DNA from: UMGS1933 sp051891435
GTDB taxonomy: Bacteria; Bacillota; Clostridia; TANB77; CAG-508
Assembly (NCBI GenBank): GCA_051891435.1
Contig: JBJFFE010000061.1
Coordinates: 1 to 36,078, forward strand
Reading direction: 5' to 3'
DNA: 36,078 nucleotides
Of the stretch, positions 6,992-15,170 are shown piece by piece. Within the stretch, counting starts at the first letter, position 1. Each line of letters begins with the position of its first letter. The notes under the pieces were generated by a model, which saw only the letters and a list, made by a program, of their open reading frames with translations, did no database searches and was not told the origin of the DNA. A program made the position numbers and the translations under genes.

Positions 6992-8097
6992 ATGATTTAT
7001 GAAAGAAATAGGCAAACTGAATTATTAATAGACTTATCTGCAATGGAGCATAACTATAACGAAATAAAAAAACTACACCCAGATAAAGAAATCTTACCAG
7101 TACTTAAAGCCAGTGGTTATGGAATAGGGGCAGAAAATGTTGCAAAATTTGTGGATAGAGCAGGAATAAAAATGCTAGGAACTGCGTTTGTAGATGAAGG
7201 AGTAGTACTAAGAGCCGGATGGGGATATGAAGGAGAAATTATTGTATTAAATCAGCCATCGGCAGAGGATATAGACAATATAATTGAACATAATATTACA
7301 GTAGGGGTTTGTTATATTGAATTTGTAGAAGCTTTAAATAAAGAAGCAAAAGCAAAAAATAAAAAAGCAAAAATTCATATTGAAATAGAAACTGGTATGG
7401 GAAGAACAGGAGTACAAAGTAACAAATTACAAGAATTTGTTAACAAGGTAAAGACTTTAAGCAATATCGAGGTAGAAGGAATATATACACATTATGCAAC
7501 CAGTGATAGTGACTTAGAATATGCGAAAATTCAAACAGAAAAATTTAAAGAAGCAGTAAGGATAGTAAAAGAACAAATAAAAACAATAAAATATATACAT
7601 ATAGGTAATAGCGCTGGAATAGTTAATGTAGAAGATTTGGTTGGAAATATGGTAAGACCCCGGAATAATGCTATATGGATATTATCCAAATGAGAACTTA
7701 AAAGAGAAAATTAAATTAAGACCATGTATGACATTAAAAAGTAAAATTTCATTTATAAAAGAAGTTGATAAACGGAACTAGTATAAGTTATGGAAGAACT
7801 TATATAACAAATAAAAAAACAACAATTGCTAATGTTCCAATAGGATATGCAGATGGAATAAAAAGAAAATTAAGTAACAAGGGAAATGTAGTAATTAATG
7901 GTCAAAAAGTTCCGATAGTAGGTACAATATGCATGGATAGTTTTATGATAGATGTTACTGGTTTAGATGTTAAAATTGGTGATGATGTTTACATTTGGGA
8001 CAATAAAATTATCACAGTAGACGAAATAGCTAAGCAATGTGAGACCATAAATTATGAAATATTATCAACAATTTCAAATAGAGTAATAAGAAAATAA
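6992..8097 (+). CDS. alr: Alanine racemase, needs two +1 frameshifts at CGG
   Basis: PLP enzyme making D-alanine for peptidoglycan. The start is ATG 6992 (AAGGGG upstream). The PLP lysine is Lys39 in VLKASGYG, exactly the family position. In the standard frame the protein stops after about 230 codons. Skipping the C of CGG at 7661 and again at 7773 gives a continuous 367-residue enzyme. It reads VRP-G-IMLYGYYPNEN across the first site and EVDK-G-TSISYGRTY across the second. The catalytic Tyr in SYGRTY then falls at 266, matching the canonical Tyr265. NVPIGYADG, GTICMDSFMIDVT and GDDVYIWD follow. Both repaired positions are family glycines. A degraded pseudogene is unlikely because nothing else is damaged. 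It ends at a shared terminator. Confidence 0.9.
7661..7663 (+). other. in-frame CGG, +1 shift site 1 (alr)
   Basis: Context AGA CCC C GGA ATA ATG. Reading GGA as Gly224 gives RPGIM, a conserved Alr motif. The standard frame runs into a stop 16 codons later. Confidence 0.88.
7773..7775 (+). other. in-frame CGG, +1 shift site 2 (alr)
   Basis: Context GAT AAA C GGA ACT AGT. Reading GGA as Gly261 gives KGTSISYGRTY, the conserved active-site segment. The standard frame hits TAG at 7779. Confidence 0.88.
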
Positions 8098-8101
8098 AAA
8101 A

Positions 8102-8133
8102 CCACCCTTCCTTGGAAGACCAAGGAAGGGTGG
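8102..8133 (-). terminator. strong 14-bp terminator at the end of the first foreign cassette
   Basis: CCACCCTTCCTTGG-AAGA-CCAAGGAAGGGTGG is a perfect stem. On the minus strand it is followed by TTTTTTATTTT, so it ends the minus-strand cassette gene. It can also stop alr transcription from the other side. Confidence 0.88.
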
Positions 8134-8144
8134 AAATGTATAAG

Positions 8145-8417
8145 CTACAGAGTTATGGTTACAAAACCGCCCTCCATTCTTACTCCTATACGGAGTAATT
8201 GCAGCTTGAGTTCGAAAGAAAAATATTTTTCGAACTCAAATTTTTCGGTGTATCGATAGAGCTTGGTAGGATTTGTTCTTTTCCACTCAGGAAGGCTTGC
8301 TTTTGCTCTATGGATTATCTCCAGCAGAGCTTCAACTTCCGGAGTAGACTCACAATGCCCGCAAACAGCCTTAGCCATTTCAGCATCTACAATCCGCACA
8401 ACTACAAAATCATACAT
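8145..8417 (-). CDS. hypothetical 90-aa protein on a foreign-looking cassette
   Basis: I do not recognise this protein. It begins MYDFVVVRIVDAEMAKAV, contains a Cys pair CGHC, and ends in MEGGFVTITL. There is no signal peptide or membrane segment, so it is probably a small soluble alpha/beta protein. The start is set at 8417 because AAAGGA lies upstream on the minus strand. A longer frame from 8444 has no ribosome site. Codon use differs from the neighbours: CTC, CTG, CCG, CGT and one in-frame CGG read as Arg (GTG CGG ATT). It is a stand-alone unit with a consensus promoter and a strong terminator. It is likely an acquired gene of unknown function. Confidence 0.7.
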   Translation of the reverse strand: MYDFVVVRIVDAEMAKAVCGHCESTPEVEALLEIIHRAKASLPEWKRTNPTKLYRYTEKFEFEKYFSFELKLQLLRIGVRMEGGFVTITL

Positions 8418-8483
8418 TTTTTTGTTTCCTTTCTGTGTGCACAAGAGTGTACATTAATAGAATGAGTAACCCCATTCAAATAT

Positions 8484-8512
8484 ATAATAGCATATTTTAC
8501 ATAAAATGTCAA
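8484..8512 (-). promoter_or_regulatory. consensus promoter of the first cassette
   Basis: On the minus strand, TTGACA (8512-8507) and TATTAT (8489-8484) are 17 bases apart. The leader below it contains GAATG...CATTC and GTGCAC inverted repeats. Confidence 0.8.
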
Positions 8513-8518
8513 AAATCC

Positions 8519-8908
8519 TTACTGCTTTTTGATTTTAGGTTTAGCTACTAGTGATGCAATGTAACCAAAGAATACAGCGGCTGCAATTCCACCAGCAGCT
8601 GCGGCTGTACCGCCAGTAAAGGCTCCAATAAATCCATCTTGCTTAACTTTTTCAATAGCTCCTTTAGCAAGTAAGTTACCAAAACCAGTTAAAGGAACCG
8701 TTGCACCTGCACCTGCAAATTCAACTAGTTTTTCATATATACCTAAACCTCCAAGTATTGCGCCTGCAGTAACAAATATAACTAATATTCTTGCAGAGGT
8801 AAGTTTGGTTTTGTCTATTAAAATTTGACCAATAATACAAATAATACCACCAACTACAAATGCTTTAAGCAGCATCATCCAATCTAAATTACTAAAAAAA
8901 TCTTGCAT
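8519..8908 (-). CDS. spoVAE: Stage V sporulation protein SpoVAE
   Basis: Membrane protein of 129 residues, part of the SpoVA channel that loads dipicolinic acid into the forespore and releases it at germination. Several hydrophobic helices are visible, including AFVVGGIICIIGQILID and ILVIFVTAGAILGGLGIY. The family segment EFAGAGATVPLTGFGNLLAKG is the same motif found in SpoVAC next door (KFAGAGSLVPITGFANS), so the two are paralogues. The start is ATG 8908, preceded by AAAGGAGGAAAA. The longer frame from 8971 overlaps spoVAD and adds non-family residues. It is the last gene of dodecin-spoVAC-spoVAD-spoVAE. Confidence 0.93.
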   Translation of the reverse strand: MQDFFSNLDWMMLLKAFVVGGIICIIGQILIDKTKLTSARILVIFVTAGAILGGLGIYEKLVEFAGAGATVPLTGFGNLLAKGAIEKVKQDGFIGAFTGGTAAAAGGIAAAVFFGYIASLVAKPKIKKQ

Positions 8909-8924
8909 AATATTTTCCTCCTTT

Positions 8925-9929
8925 TTAAATTTCAATTGAAACCGCATGGGCAATTCCAGGAATACTTTCACCTTGCTGAGCTGTGGTTGAATTGGTTAAA
9001 GCCCCAGTTGGTATTAAAAGAATTTTCTTAAGCTTTTTATGTTGCATTTGGTTAAATAAATATCCAGAAAATATAGTTGCAGCACATGCACAACCACTTC
9101 CACCAGAGTGAGTATCTTGGCTTTCTTTATCAAACATTAAAACACCACAATCATTATAATTATTTTTAATATTGTAACCTTTTAATAATGCATTTTCCAT
9201 TAGAATTTCTTTCCCAATATATCCTAAATCACCAGTAAAAATTCCATCATAATAATTTGGGCTTCTACCAGTATCCTTAAAATGAGTAATTAGAGTATCT
9301 AAGGCGGCAGGTGCCATTGCTGCACCCATGTTATTTGAATCTTTAATTCCCATATCCACAATTTTACCAGTAGTAATTGTGGTTACATAGGGACCAGAAC
9401 CATTTTTAGAAAGAACAACAGAGCCAGCACCAGTAACTGTCCATTGAGAAGTAGGTGGCCTTTGATTTCCTAGCTCTAGTGGAAATCTAAATTGCTTCTC
9501 TGCACTACAAAAGTGACTAGAAGCTGCACAAACTATATTTTCAGCAGCACCGCCATCAATAAAAACTGATGCCAACCCAATACCTTCACCGAAAGTTGAA
9601 CAAGCACCAAAAATTCCATAAAAGGGAATACTAAGTTCTCTAAGTCCAAAACTAGAAGAAATACATTGATTTAATAAGTCACCAGCAAAACAATAATCAA
9701 TTTTATCCGCAGGAATACCAGATTTTACTATACTCATATTAACGGTTTCTTTTATAATTTTACTTTCCGCTTTTTCCCAAGTTTTCTCTTGCCAAAATTC
9801 ATCTTCTAGACATTTATCAAAATATTTTGCCATAGGACCACCAGCTTCTTTTGGACCTACAATAGAAGCAGTAGAGGTTATGTTAATAGGATTATCAAAT
9901 TGTATAGTTTGAGCTCCTAATTTTTTCAT
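8925..9929 (-). CDS. spoVAD: Stage V sporulation protein SpoVAD
   Basis: 334-residue thiolase-fold protein that binds dipicolinic acid on the outer face of the spore inner membrane. It has the family N-terminus LGAQTIQFDNPINITSTASIVGPKEAGGP, the GIFGACSTFGEG segment at the thiolase-like nucleophile region, and the C-terminal GGSGCACAATIFSGYLFNQM. The length is normal. No signal peptide is seen, as usual for the family. It lies between spoVAC and spoVAE with short gaps. Its presence shows that the organism is, or recently was, an endospore former. Confidence 0.95.
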   Translation of the reverse strand: MKKLGAQTIQFDNPINITSTASIVGPKEAGGPMAKYFDKCLEDEFWQEKTWEKAESKIIKETVNMSIVKSGIPADKIDYCFAGDLLNQCISSSFGLRELSIPFYGIFGACSTFGEGIGLASVFIDGGAAENIVCAASSHFCSAEKQFRFPLELGNQRPPTSQWTVTGAGSVVLSKNGSGPYVTTITTGKIVDMGIKDSNNMGAAMAPAALDTLITHFKDTGRSPNYYDGIFTGDLGYIGKEILMENALLKGYNIKNNYNDCGVLMFDKESQDTHSGGSGCACAATIFSGYLFNQMQHKKLKKILLIPTGALTNSTTAQQGESIPGIAHAVSIEI

Positions 9930-9949
9930 AAAATCAATCCTTTCTAAAT

Positions 9950-10417
9950 TTATACTAATGTAATCGCCTGCACGTTAAACAACAAATATAATAGCCCAAC
10001 AATTACGGAAGTTGAAATTCCGTAAACTAAAACAGGACCAGCAACAGTAAACATTTTTGCACCGACACCCATTACATATCCTTCAGATTTATATTCCATT
10101 GCAGGAGAAACTATTGAATTTGCAAAACCTGTTATTGGAACCAGTGAACCTGCTCCTGCAAATTTACCAATTTTATTAAATACATTTAAAGAAGTCAAAA
10201 AGGCACTTAGGAAAATAAGAGAAATAGATACAATTGTTGCACTCATTGTTTTATCTAAACCATTGTACTTACAAATTTCCATAATAAATTGCCCGATTGC
10301 ACAAATTAAACCACCAACCCAAAAACTATTAAAACAATTTTTTAATATAGGGGAATTTGGAGACTTTTGATTAACATATTCTTGATAATTTTGTTGTGTA
10401 TCCATAGGGTTATTCAT
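9950..10417 (-). CDS. spoVAC: Stage V sporulation protein SpoVAC
   Basis: 155-residue integral membrane protein of the SpoVA dipicolinate channel, in some species a mechanosensitive channel. After a hydrophilic N-terminus come about four hydrophobic helices. The family motif KFAGAGSLVPITGFANSIVSPAMEYKSEGYVMG is split by one of them. AGGAGGT precedes ATG 10417. spoVAC follows the dodecin gene by 12 bases, so the four genes form one sporulation operon. In B. subtilis spoVA is sigma-G dependent. A TGCAAAT-like -35 occurs upstream, but no convincing -10. Confidence 0.94.
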   Translation of the reverse strand: MNNPMDTQQNYQEYVNQKSPNSPILKNCFNSFWVGGLICAIGQFIMEICKYNGLDKTMSATIVSISLIFLSAFLTSLNVFNKIGKFAGAGSLVPITGFANSIVSPAMEYKSEGYVMGVGAKMFTVAGPVLVYGISTSVIVGLLYLLFNVQAITLV

Positions 10418-10429
10418 AAAATTTACCTC

Positions 10430-10636
10430 CTATCTTTTATCTATACCAAAAGTTAAATCTATGGTTGCATAATATTCTATTATTTTGTTCCCGTCAATTT
10501 TTGCAGTTTGCTCTAAAATTTTTATAGAAGAAATGTAATCCAGTGTCTTTGAAGCTTCATTAATGGTTTGAACTATAGCATCCTTCCACGAAATATTAGA
10601 CATACCAGTTAATTTTAAATGCTTTTCCGTAGACAT
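10430..10636 (-). CDS. Dodecin family protein
   Basis: 68-residue protein with the dodecin pattern: GMSNISWKDAIVQTINEASKTLDYISSIKI, then a strand pair with IIEYYATIDLTFGI. Dodecins form hollow 12-mers that store or buffer flavins. The Trp in SWKDA is the residue that stacks on the flavin ring, and it is present. The gene begins 19 bases before 10655 with GGAGG upstream on the minus strand and leads directly into spoVAC. Dodecin at the head of a spoVA operon suggests a forespore role, such as protecting or storing flavin. That role is inferred from context only. Confidence 0.88.
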   Translation of the reverse strand: MSTEKHLKLTGMSNISWKDAIVQTINEASKTLDYISSIKILEQTAKIDGNKIIEYYATIDLTFGIDKR

Positions 10637-10744
10637 TTAAACACCTCCAAAATTTTATATAATTTATATTTTCCCAAAAAATAAATAATATACAAATTAA
10701 TATTACAAAAATATTACATTTGCATTACATTTGTAACAAAAATA

Positions 10745-10772
10745 TTGACATTATACAAAAAAAAGATAAAAT
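10745..10772 (+). promoter_or_regulatory. promoter of the type IV pilus operon
   Basis: TTGACA (10745-10750) and TAAAAT (10767-10772) are separated by 16 bases. The divergent gap 10637-10864 is otherwise A/T-rich, with several TTACAAA and TTTGTAA words. No gene is visible in it. Confidence 0.6.
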
Positions 10773-10864
10773 AATATTAACAAGATTTTTGAAAAAAATA
10801 CAAGTATTATTATTCGAAAAAAGATAATGCTAACATTAAACAAAACAAAAACTAAGGAGAAAAA

Positions 10865-12478
10865 ATGACTAGTTGTTTAGGATTATTTGTACAAGATAAT
10901 TTAATAAAATATGCAAAAATATCAAAAGAAAATAATAATGCAAAGATAGAAAACTATGGAGTTAAGTTCTATGAACAAGATTTAGAAAAAACAATAAAAC
11001 AAATAGTTGACGAAACTTTTAGTTATAAAACTCCTATAAGTATTAACATTTCAGAAGAAAAATATTCAAATGCTGAAATTTTCGGTTTACTTAAAGAAAC
11101 AGATCAGAAAAAAAGTATAAAAACAGAGTTTGAATATTATTGTAGTGATTCAGGGAAAAATAAACTTACATTAGACTATAGAGCAGTAGTTTCAGAAGGA
11201 ATAGAAGATAAAGATAAAAAAAATGTTTTATATACTTATTTAGAAAAAGGAAATATTGCTGAAAGAATTCAACTATTAGATTCATTTAGAGCAATTAATT
11301 TATCTCCAGTTTCTTTGTCATTACCAGAACTACAACCAGGAGATTTAGGCAATACTTTAATAATTAATATAGAAGATAGAACAGAAGTTACTACTCTAAT
11401 AAATAATAAACCTGTAAAAGTAGATATAATAGAAAAAGGAATGAATGACGTCTTAAAACAAATTGCAGAAAAAGAAAATTCAATTAGCAAAGCATACGAT
11501 ATATGTAAGAATACTACATTATATACGGCAAGTGGTCAAGATTTACAAACAGAAAACAGTGAATATTTAGAAATTATAGTTCCAACAATATATAAAATAA
11601 TTGAAGAAACAAAACAAATAATAGAAAAAAACAAGATAGATATTGAAAAAATATATATTACTGGAACAGGTGTAATTATTAATAATATAGATTTATATTT
11701 TCAGGAAAATTTTTTGGATTATAAATGCGAAATATTAACACCATATTTTGTTGATAAAACAAATTTGAGACTAAATATAAAAGATTATATTGAAGTAAAT
11801 TCAGCAATTGCTTTGGCAATGGTTGTATTAAATAAAACTAATAAAGAAATAAATTTTAGCAATAAATCAGAAAAAATACAAAAAATATATGAAATATTAA
11901 ATAGTGATGTTTCTGCATTAGGTAAAAAAGGAAATAAAGAAAAAGCACAAAAAGAATCTATAAAAATAAATATAAAAGATATTACTTGTATAAGGTTTAC
12001 TTATAGCATGTTGACTATATTTATTGTGTATATTATTATTACATTGCTTTTGCATAATAAAATAAATAATAAAATTTTGTTAGCACAAGAAACTATTGAG
12101 GATACAAAAACTAAAACAGAAACATTAGCTAAATATACTACATTGATAAATTCTAGAACAGAAAATTATCAAAAAATTTTAGAACAATTACAAGAAGCCA
12201 ATGATAAAATAGCTGAAAGCTACAAAAGTAAAAATGCCGTACCTAATTTATTAAATGAAATAATGTTTGCAATTCCAAAAGAAGCTCAGCTTTTATCAAT
12301 ACAAAATACAAATGAAAAACATATAACAATACAGGTACAAGCGACGGAATATCAATACTTAGGTTATTTTAAATCAGAAATACAAAATAGAGCAATTTTA
12401 ACAAATGTTACATCAACATCAGGAACTAGAGTAAACGATATGATACAAGTAACGATAGAAGGAGATTTACCTTATTAA
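10865..12478 (+). CDS. PilM-PilN fusion, type IV pilus inner-membrane platform
   Basis: 537 residues joining two proteins that are separate in most type IV pilus systems. Residues 1-~330 resemble the actin-like ATPase PilM (start CLGLFVQDNLIKYAKI; later IYITGTGVIINNIDLYFQENF, the nucleotide-domain signature region). A Lys-rich linker leads to one transmembrane helix (about 378-396, YSMLTIFIVYIIITLLLH). Then come a coiled coil and a ferredoxin-like C-terminal domain as in PilN (VPNLLNEIMFAIPKEAQLLSIQ). PilN normally binds PilM through a short cytoplasmic N-terminal peptide, so a covalent fusion would lock the complex together. It is the first gene of the pilus operon, with AAGGAGA upstream. 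Confidence 0.82.
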   Translation: MTSCLGLFVQDNLIKYAKISKENNNAKIENYGVKFYEQDLEKTIKQIVDETFSYKTPISINISEEKYSNAEIFGLLKETDQKKSIKTEFEYYCSDSGKNKLTLDYRAVVSEGIEDKDKKNVLYTYLEKGNIAERIQLLDSFRAINLSPVSLSLPELQPGDLGNTLIINIEDRTEVTTLINNKPVKVDIIEKGMNDVLKQIAEKENSISKAYDICKNTTLYTASGQDLQTENSEYLEIIVPTIYKIIEETKQIIEKNKIDIEKIYITGTGVIINNIDLYFQENFLDYKCEILTPYFVDKTNLRLNIKDYIEVNSAIALAMVVLNKTNKEINFSNKSEKIQKIYEILNSDVSALGKKGNKEKAQKESIKINIKDITCIRFTYSMLTIFIVYIIITLLLHNKINNKILLAQETIEDTKTKTETLAKYTTLINSRTENYQKILEQLQEANDKIAESYKSKNAVPNLLNEIMFAIPKEAQLLSIQNTNEKHITIQVQATEYQYLGYFKSEIQNRAILTNVTSTSGTRVNDMIQVTIEGDLPY

Positions 12479-12495
12479 AAAATAGGAGTTTATAA

Positions 12496-13116
12496 ATGAA
12501 AAAAACATTAATTTCAATTATAGGAGTTATAATATTAATATTAGTTTGTGTGGCAATTTTTAGAGGTATTTCAATAGGGAAAGTTTCAGTATATAGCATT
12601 AAGCAAATAAAGGCAGATAGTGAAAAACTAGATGCTACAATTGCAGAAGCAAACACTGAAATAGATCAAAATTATTCTAAAAGTTTAGCGGATATAGATA
12701 CTTCAATTAATAATTTAAAAACAGCTAAAGAAGAATATGAAACAAAAGTAAGCACGTTAACTCAAAACCCAGAAATAGGGATAACACAAATACAAAAATA
12801 CAAATCTGAATATTTATGGGTAATAATAGGAACATATGCTACAAATGAAAATTTAAAAATAGATTTAGAAATACAAGAAACATCTATTCAAGACACGTAT
12901 AATATTAAATTTACTTTACAAGGCTCTTATGTAGGTATTACAAATTTCTTATATAATATAGAAAATGATGATGAATTAAATTATAAAGTAAAAGACTTCA
13001 AAATTGAACCTACAACCACAGCAACTGAGACAACAAGTGGAAATACTAAAACAGAAGCTAATACAGAAAAGCTTACAGCTACATTTGTAGTTGAGAATGT
13101 AATTATAATTAACTAA
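12496..13116 (+). CDS. PilO-like type IV pilus platform protein
   Basis: 206 residues. One N-terminal transmembrane helix (about 5-24) is followed by a long coiled coil (about 35-85). A C-terminal ferredoxin-like domain contains YNIKFTLQGSYVGITNFLYNIENDDELNYKVKDFKIE, the classic PilO pattern in which a pilus-assembly strand precedes a phenylalanine-leucine helix. A Thr/Glu-rich insert precedes the last strand. It follows the PilM-PilN fusion by 17 bases with its own AGGAG site. PilO pairs with PilN in the membrane to connect the cytoplasmic motor to the pilus. Confidence 0.82.
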   Translation: MKKTLISIIGVIILILVCVAIFRGISIGKVSVYSIKQIKADSEKLDATIAEANTEIDQNYSKSLADIDTSINNLKTAKEEYETKVSTLTQNPEIGITQIQKYKSEYLWVIIGTYATNENLKIDLEIQETSIQDTYNIKFTLQGSYVGITNFLYNIENDDELNYKVKDFKIEPTTTATETTSGNTKTEANTEKLTATFVVENVIIIN

Positions 13117-13129
13117 GGAGTGGAAGATA

Positions 13130-13543
13130 TTGAAATCTGTTTTTAAAGAAATAATAATAATTTTGCTATTATTAATAGCAATAATATTATTACTTGGAAT
13201 ATTGTTTTACGACTATATGCCAAGTGGTAAGACTGTGCCTGTAAAAGTTCAAGAATATGCTTTGCAAGAAGATGTAAGACAAGAATTAGATAAAGAACTA
13301 AATGATATTAATTCTGAAGAAGTAATTAAAACTTATCAATTAGATGCATCAGATATAGAAGTTTATGAAAAAACAAAAGAATATAATAAAGGAAAAGTAA
13401 ACCCTTTTGCACAATATAGCACAGATACAACTGGTAATAATACATCAACAGGAAATAATAATGTAAACAATAACAATACAAATAATAATATAGATAATAA
13501 TAACGAATCTAATGGTTCATTCCTAAACATTACAGGGAAATAA
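13130..13543 (+). CDS. single-pass membrane protein of the pilus operon, possibly PilP-like
   Basis: 137 residues starting with TTG (AAGGAGTGG upstream). A hydrophobic helix (about 5-27, rich in Ile and Leu) is followed by a charged extracytoplasmic segment, a GKVNPFAQ motif, and an Asn/Thr/Gly-rich tail (13430-13520). PilP lipoproteins have an N-terminal anchor followed by an R-x-PF type motif, and the gene sits where pilP would be. It has no lipobox Cys, and there is no secretin in a Gram-positive, so it would be a shortened partner of PilO and PilN. The family assignment is tentative. Confidence 0.6.
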   Translation: MKSVFKEIIIILLLLIAIILLLGILFYDYMPSGKTVPVKVQEYALQEDVRQELDKELNDINSEEVIKTYQLDASDIEVYEKTKEYNKGKVNPFAQYSTDTTGNNTSTGNNNVNNNNTNNNIDNNNESNGSFLNITGK

Positions 13544-13607
13544 TAACTTTAGGTAATATTTATTTTATAAATATATACAATACATAAAAAAGGGGGGAAA
13601 ACAAAGG

Positions 13608-13865
13608 ATGAAATCACAAAAAGGTATTACTTTAATCGCTTTAGTTATAACAATAATTGTTATGCTAATATTAGTAGGAGTAACTATTACAATGGCAGTT
13701 AATGGAGGACTATTTAACTATGCAGGAAAAGCAGCAAAAGAAACAAACAGTGAAATTCAAAAAGAAAATACATTAAGTCAAGGAAAAGTATCTGTTACTG
13801 GCGTAGCAACTGATGCTACTGATATTAATGAAGTAGTTACACATTATAAAGAAGCATCTTATTAA
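13608..13865 (+). CDS. Type IV major pilin-like protein with Ala at position 5
   Basis: 85-residue prepilin. The class III signal is MKSQKG|ITLIALVITIIVMLILVGVTI: a short basic leader ending in Gly, then a hydrophobic helix. The globular part is only about 55 residues. The processed position 5 is Ala instead of the Glu that most type IV pilins use to register subunits and to allow N-methylation. The ribosome site is very strong (AAAAAAGGGGGG), the best in the operon, which fits a highly made major subunit. A 64-base gap separates it from the gene before. Confidence 0.85.
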   Translation: MKSQKGITLIALVITIIVMLILVGVTITMAVNGGLFNYAGKAAKETNSEIQKENTLSQGKVSVTGVATDATDINEVVTHYKEASY

Positions 13866-13928
13866 TTAAAAGGGGCATATACATTATAATATATGTATAT
13901 GCCTGAAATACTATTAAGGGAAGAAAAA

Positions 13929-14681
13929 ATGATAGCGCAAATAATAATATACATAAATATTTTCATAATTGGTACAGTAATGGGGAGCTTTTTTACGCTT
14001 GCAACATATAGAATACCTTTAAAACAAGATATTTTATATACAAGGTCATACTGCCCAAAATGTAATAACAAATTAAAATTTTTAGATCTTATACCAATAT
14101 TAAGTTACATATTTTTAAAAGGAAAATGTAGATATTGTCATGAAAAGATAAAACCTAGATATATAATTATAGAATTTTTTTCAGGGTTATTTTATCTTTT
14201 ATTTGTTGTATCATTAAAAATAGATTTTTTAAATATTCAGGTAGAGCAGATTGCTCAATTGATATATGGAACTTTTATGATTAGTGTGTTTTTTATAGTA
14301 GGCGGAATTGCAAAAGAAACAAGAACAATATCAAAGGGAACTTTACTGTTTGGCGTAATTATACAGACAATATATATAATATATCTATACATACTAAAAT
14401 TTAATATTTATAGATATATTATATATTGGGTAGCATTATTATTAATGTTTATAATACAGGCTTTTATAAAAGATTCAAAAAACAAAAAAATAATAGACTT
14501 AATGATAATAATGTTATTTAGCGTTATAGCTACTAATGAGTTAGTATTTTTAACAAGTTTAATTTTTACAAGTATAATATATATTTTAAATAAAATATTT
14601 AAAGGTAAAAATGAAACTAATATAGTTTTCTACTTTAGTTTCTTAAATATATTGTTTTTGATAATATATAATTTTGTGTAA
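13929..14681 (+). CDS. Prepilin peptidase PilD-like, catalytic Asp region degenerate
   Basis: 250-residue polytopic membrane protein. The N-terminal part has the conserved GSFFTLATYRIP and the zinc-type cysteine pairs YCPKCNNK and CRYCHEKI, followed by the family segment LIPILSYI/LKGKCRYCHEKIKPRY. Prepilin peptidases cleave and N-methylate pilins and use two membrane Asp residues. The second (normally GxGD) may survive in KKIIDLM without its glycines. Where the first Asp (IDLDxxxIP) is expected, the protein reads GGIAKETRTIS with no Asp. It may still process pilins in an altered way. Start at ATG 13929 because AAGGGAAG precedes it; a frame from 13893 is longer but lacks a ribosome site. Confidence 0.8.
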   Translation: MIAQIIIYINIFIIGTVMGSFFTLATYRIPLKQDILYTRSYCPKCNNKLKFLDLIPILSYIFLKGKCRYCHEKIKPRYIIIEFFSGLFYLLFVVSLKIDFLNIQVEQIAQLIYGTFMISVFFIVGGIAKETRTISKGTLLFGVIIQTIYIIYLYILKFNIYRYIIYWVALLLMFIIQAFIKDSKNKKIIDLMIIMLFSVIATNELVFLTSLIFTSIIYILNKIFKGKNETNIVFYFSFLNILFLIIYNFV

Positions 14682-14702
14682 TTTTAAAAATAGGAGATAA
14701 AA

Positions 14703-15146
14703 ATGACTTTAAAATCAAATAAAGGATTTGCACTAGCAGATACAATAATTGCAATTTTTGTTTTAGTAATTTTCTCTACGTTAGTTATTTCAATATCTTA
14801 TAATATATATATAAGTTCAAATTTTGTAAAAAGAAATGGACAAGCAACAAATTATATAGTAGAAGTATTTGAATATGCGAAAACATTAAATTTTGATGAT
14901 GTAAATGCTACAAATCTAGTAACATATATAAACACAAAAGGGGAAAAAATCCAAGCAATAGAAGGAATATACTCTGAAACTGCAGATAAATTAGATTCTT
15001 ATTCTTATACTATGTTTATATCAATGGACGAGGCTTCTATTGCAGAAGAACAAAGAAGTTATATAAAAAAAATAGACATTACTGTTATGTATAAATTAGG
15101 AACAAAAACAAAAACTGTAAGTATGTCTACGTTAATCAATAAATAA
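14703..15146 (+). CDS. Type IV pilin-like minor subunit (PilV/GspI type)
   Basis: 147 residues with a prepilin signal MTLKSNKG|FALADTIIAIFVLVIFSTLVISISYNIYI. The processed residue 5 is Asp, a conservative stand-in for the usual Glu. The FALADTIIAIFVL segment is typical of minor pseudopilins that initiate the fibre. The rest is a soluble domain without Cys. AGGAGA precedes the ATG, 21 bases after the peptidase gene. Together with the 85-residue major pilin it supplies the two pilin classes of the operon. Confidence 0.82.
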   Translation: MTLKSNKGFALADTIIAIFVLVIFSTLVISISYNIYISSNFVKRNGQATNYIVEVFEYAKTLNFDDVNATNLVTYINTKGEKIQAIEGIYSETADKLDSYSYTMFISMDEASIAEEQRSYIKKIDITVMYKLGTKTKTVSMSTLINK

Positions 15147-15170
15147 TACATATGAAGAAGGGAGTTTTAT

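Noticed and set aside
8199..8465. Plus-strand open frames over the first cassette
   Set aside because: The minus strand has a consensus promoter, ribosome site and terminator. The plus frames have none.
13893..13928. Upstream start for the prepilin peptidase
   Set aside because: No ribosome site. AAGGGAAG fits ATG 13929 and that start gives a normal PilD N-terminus.
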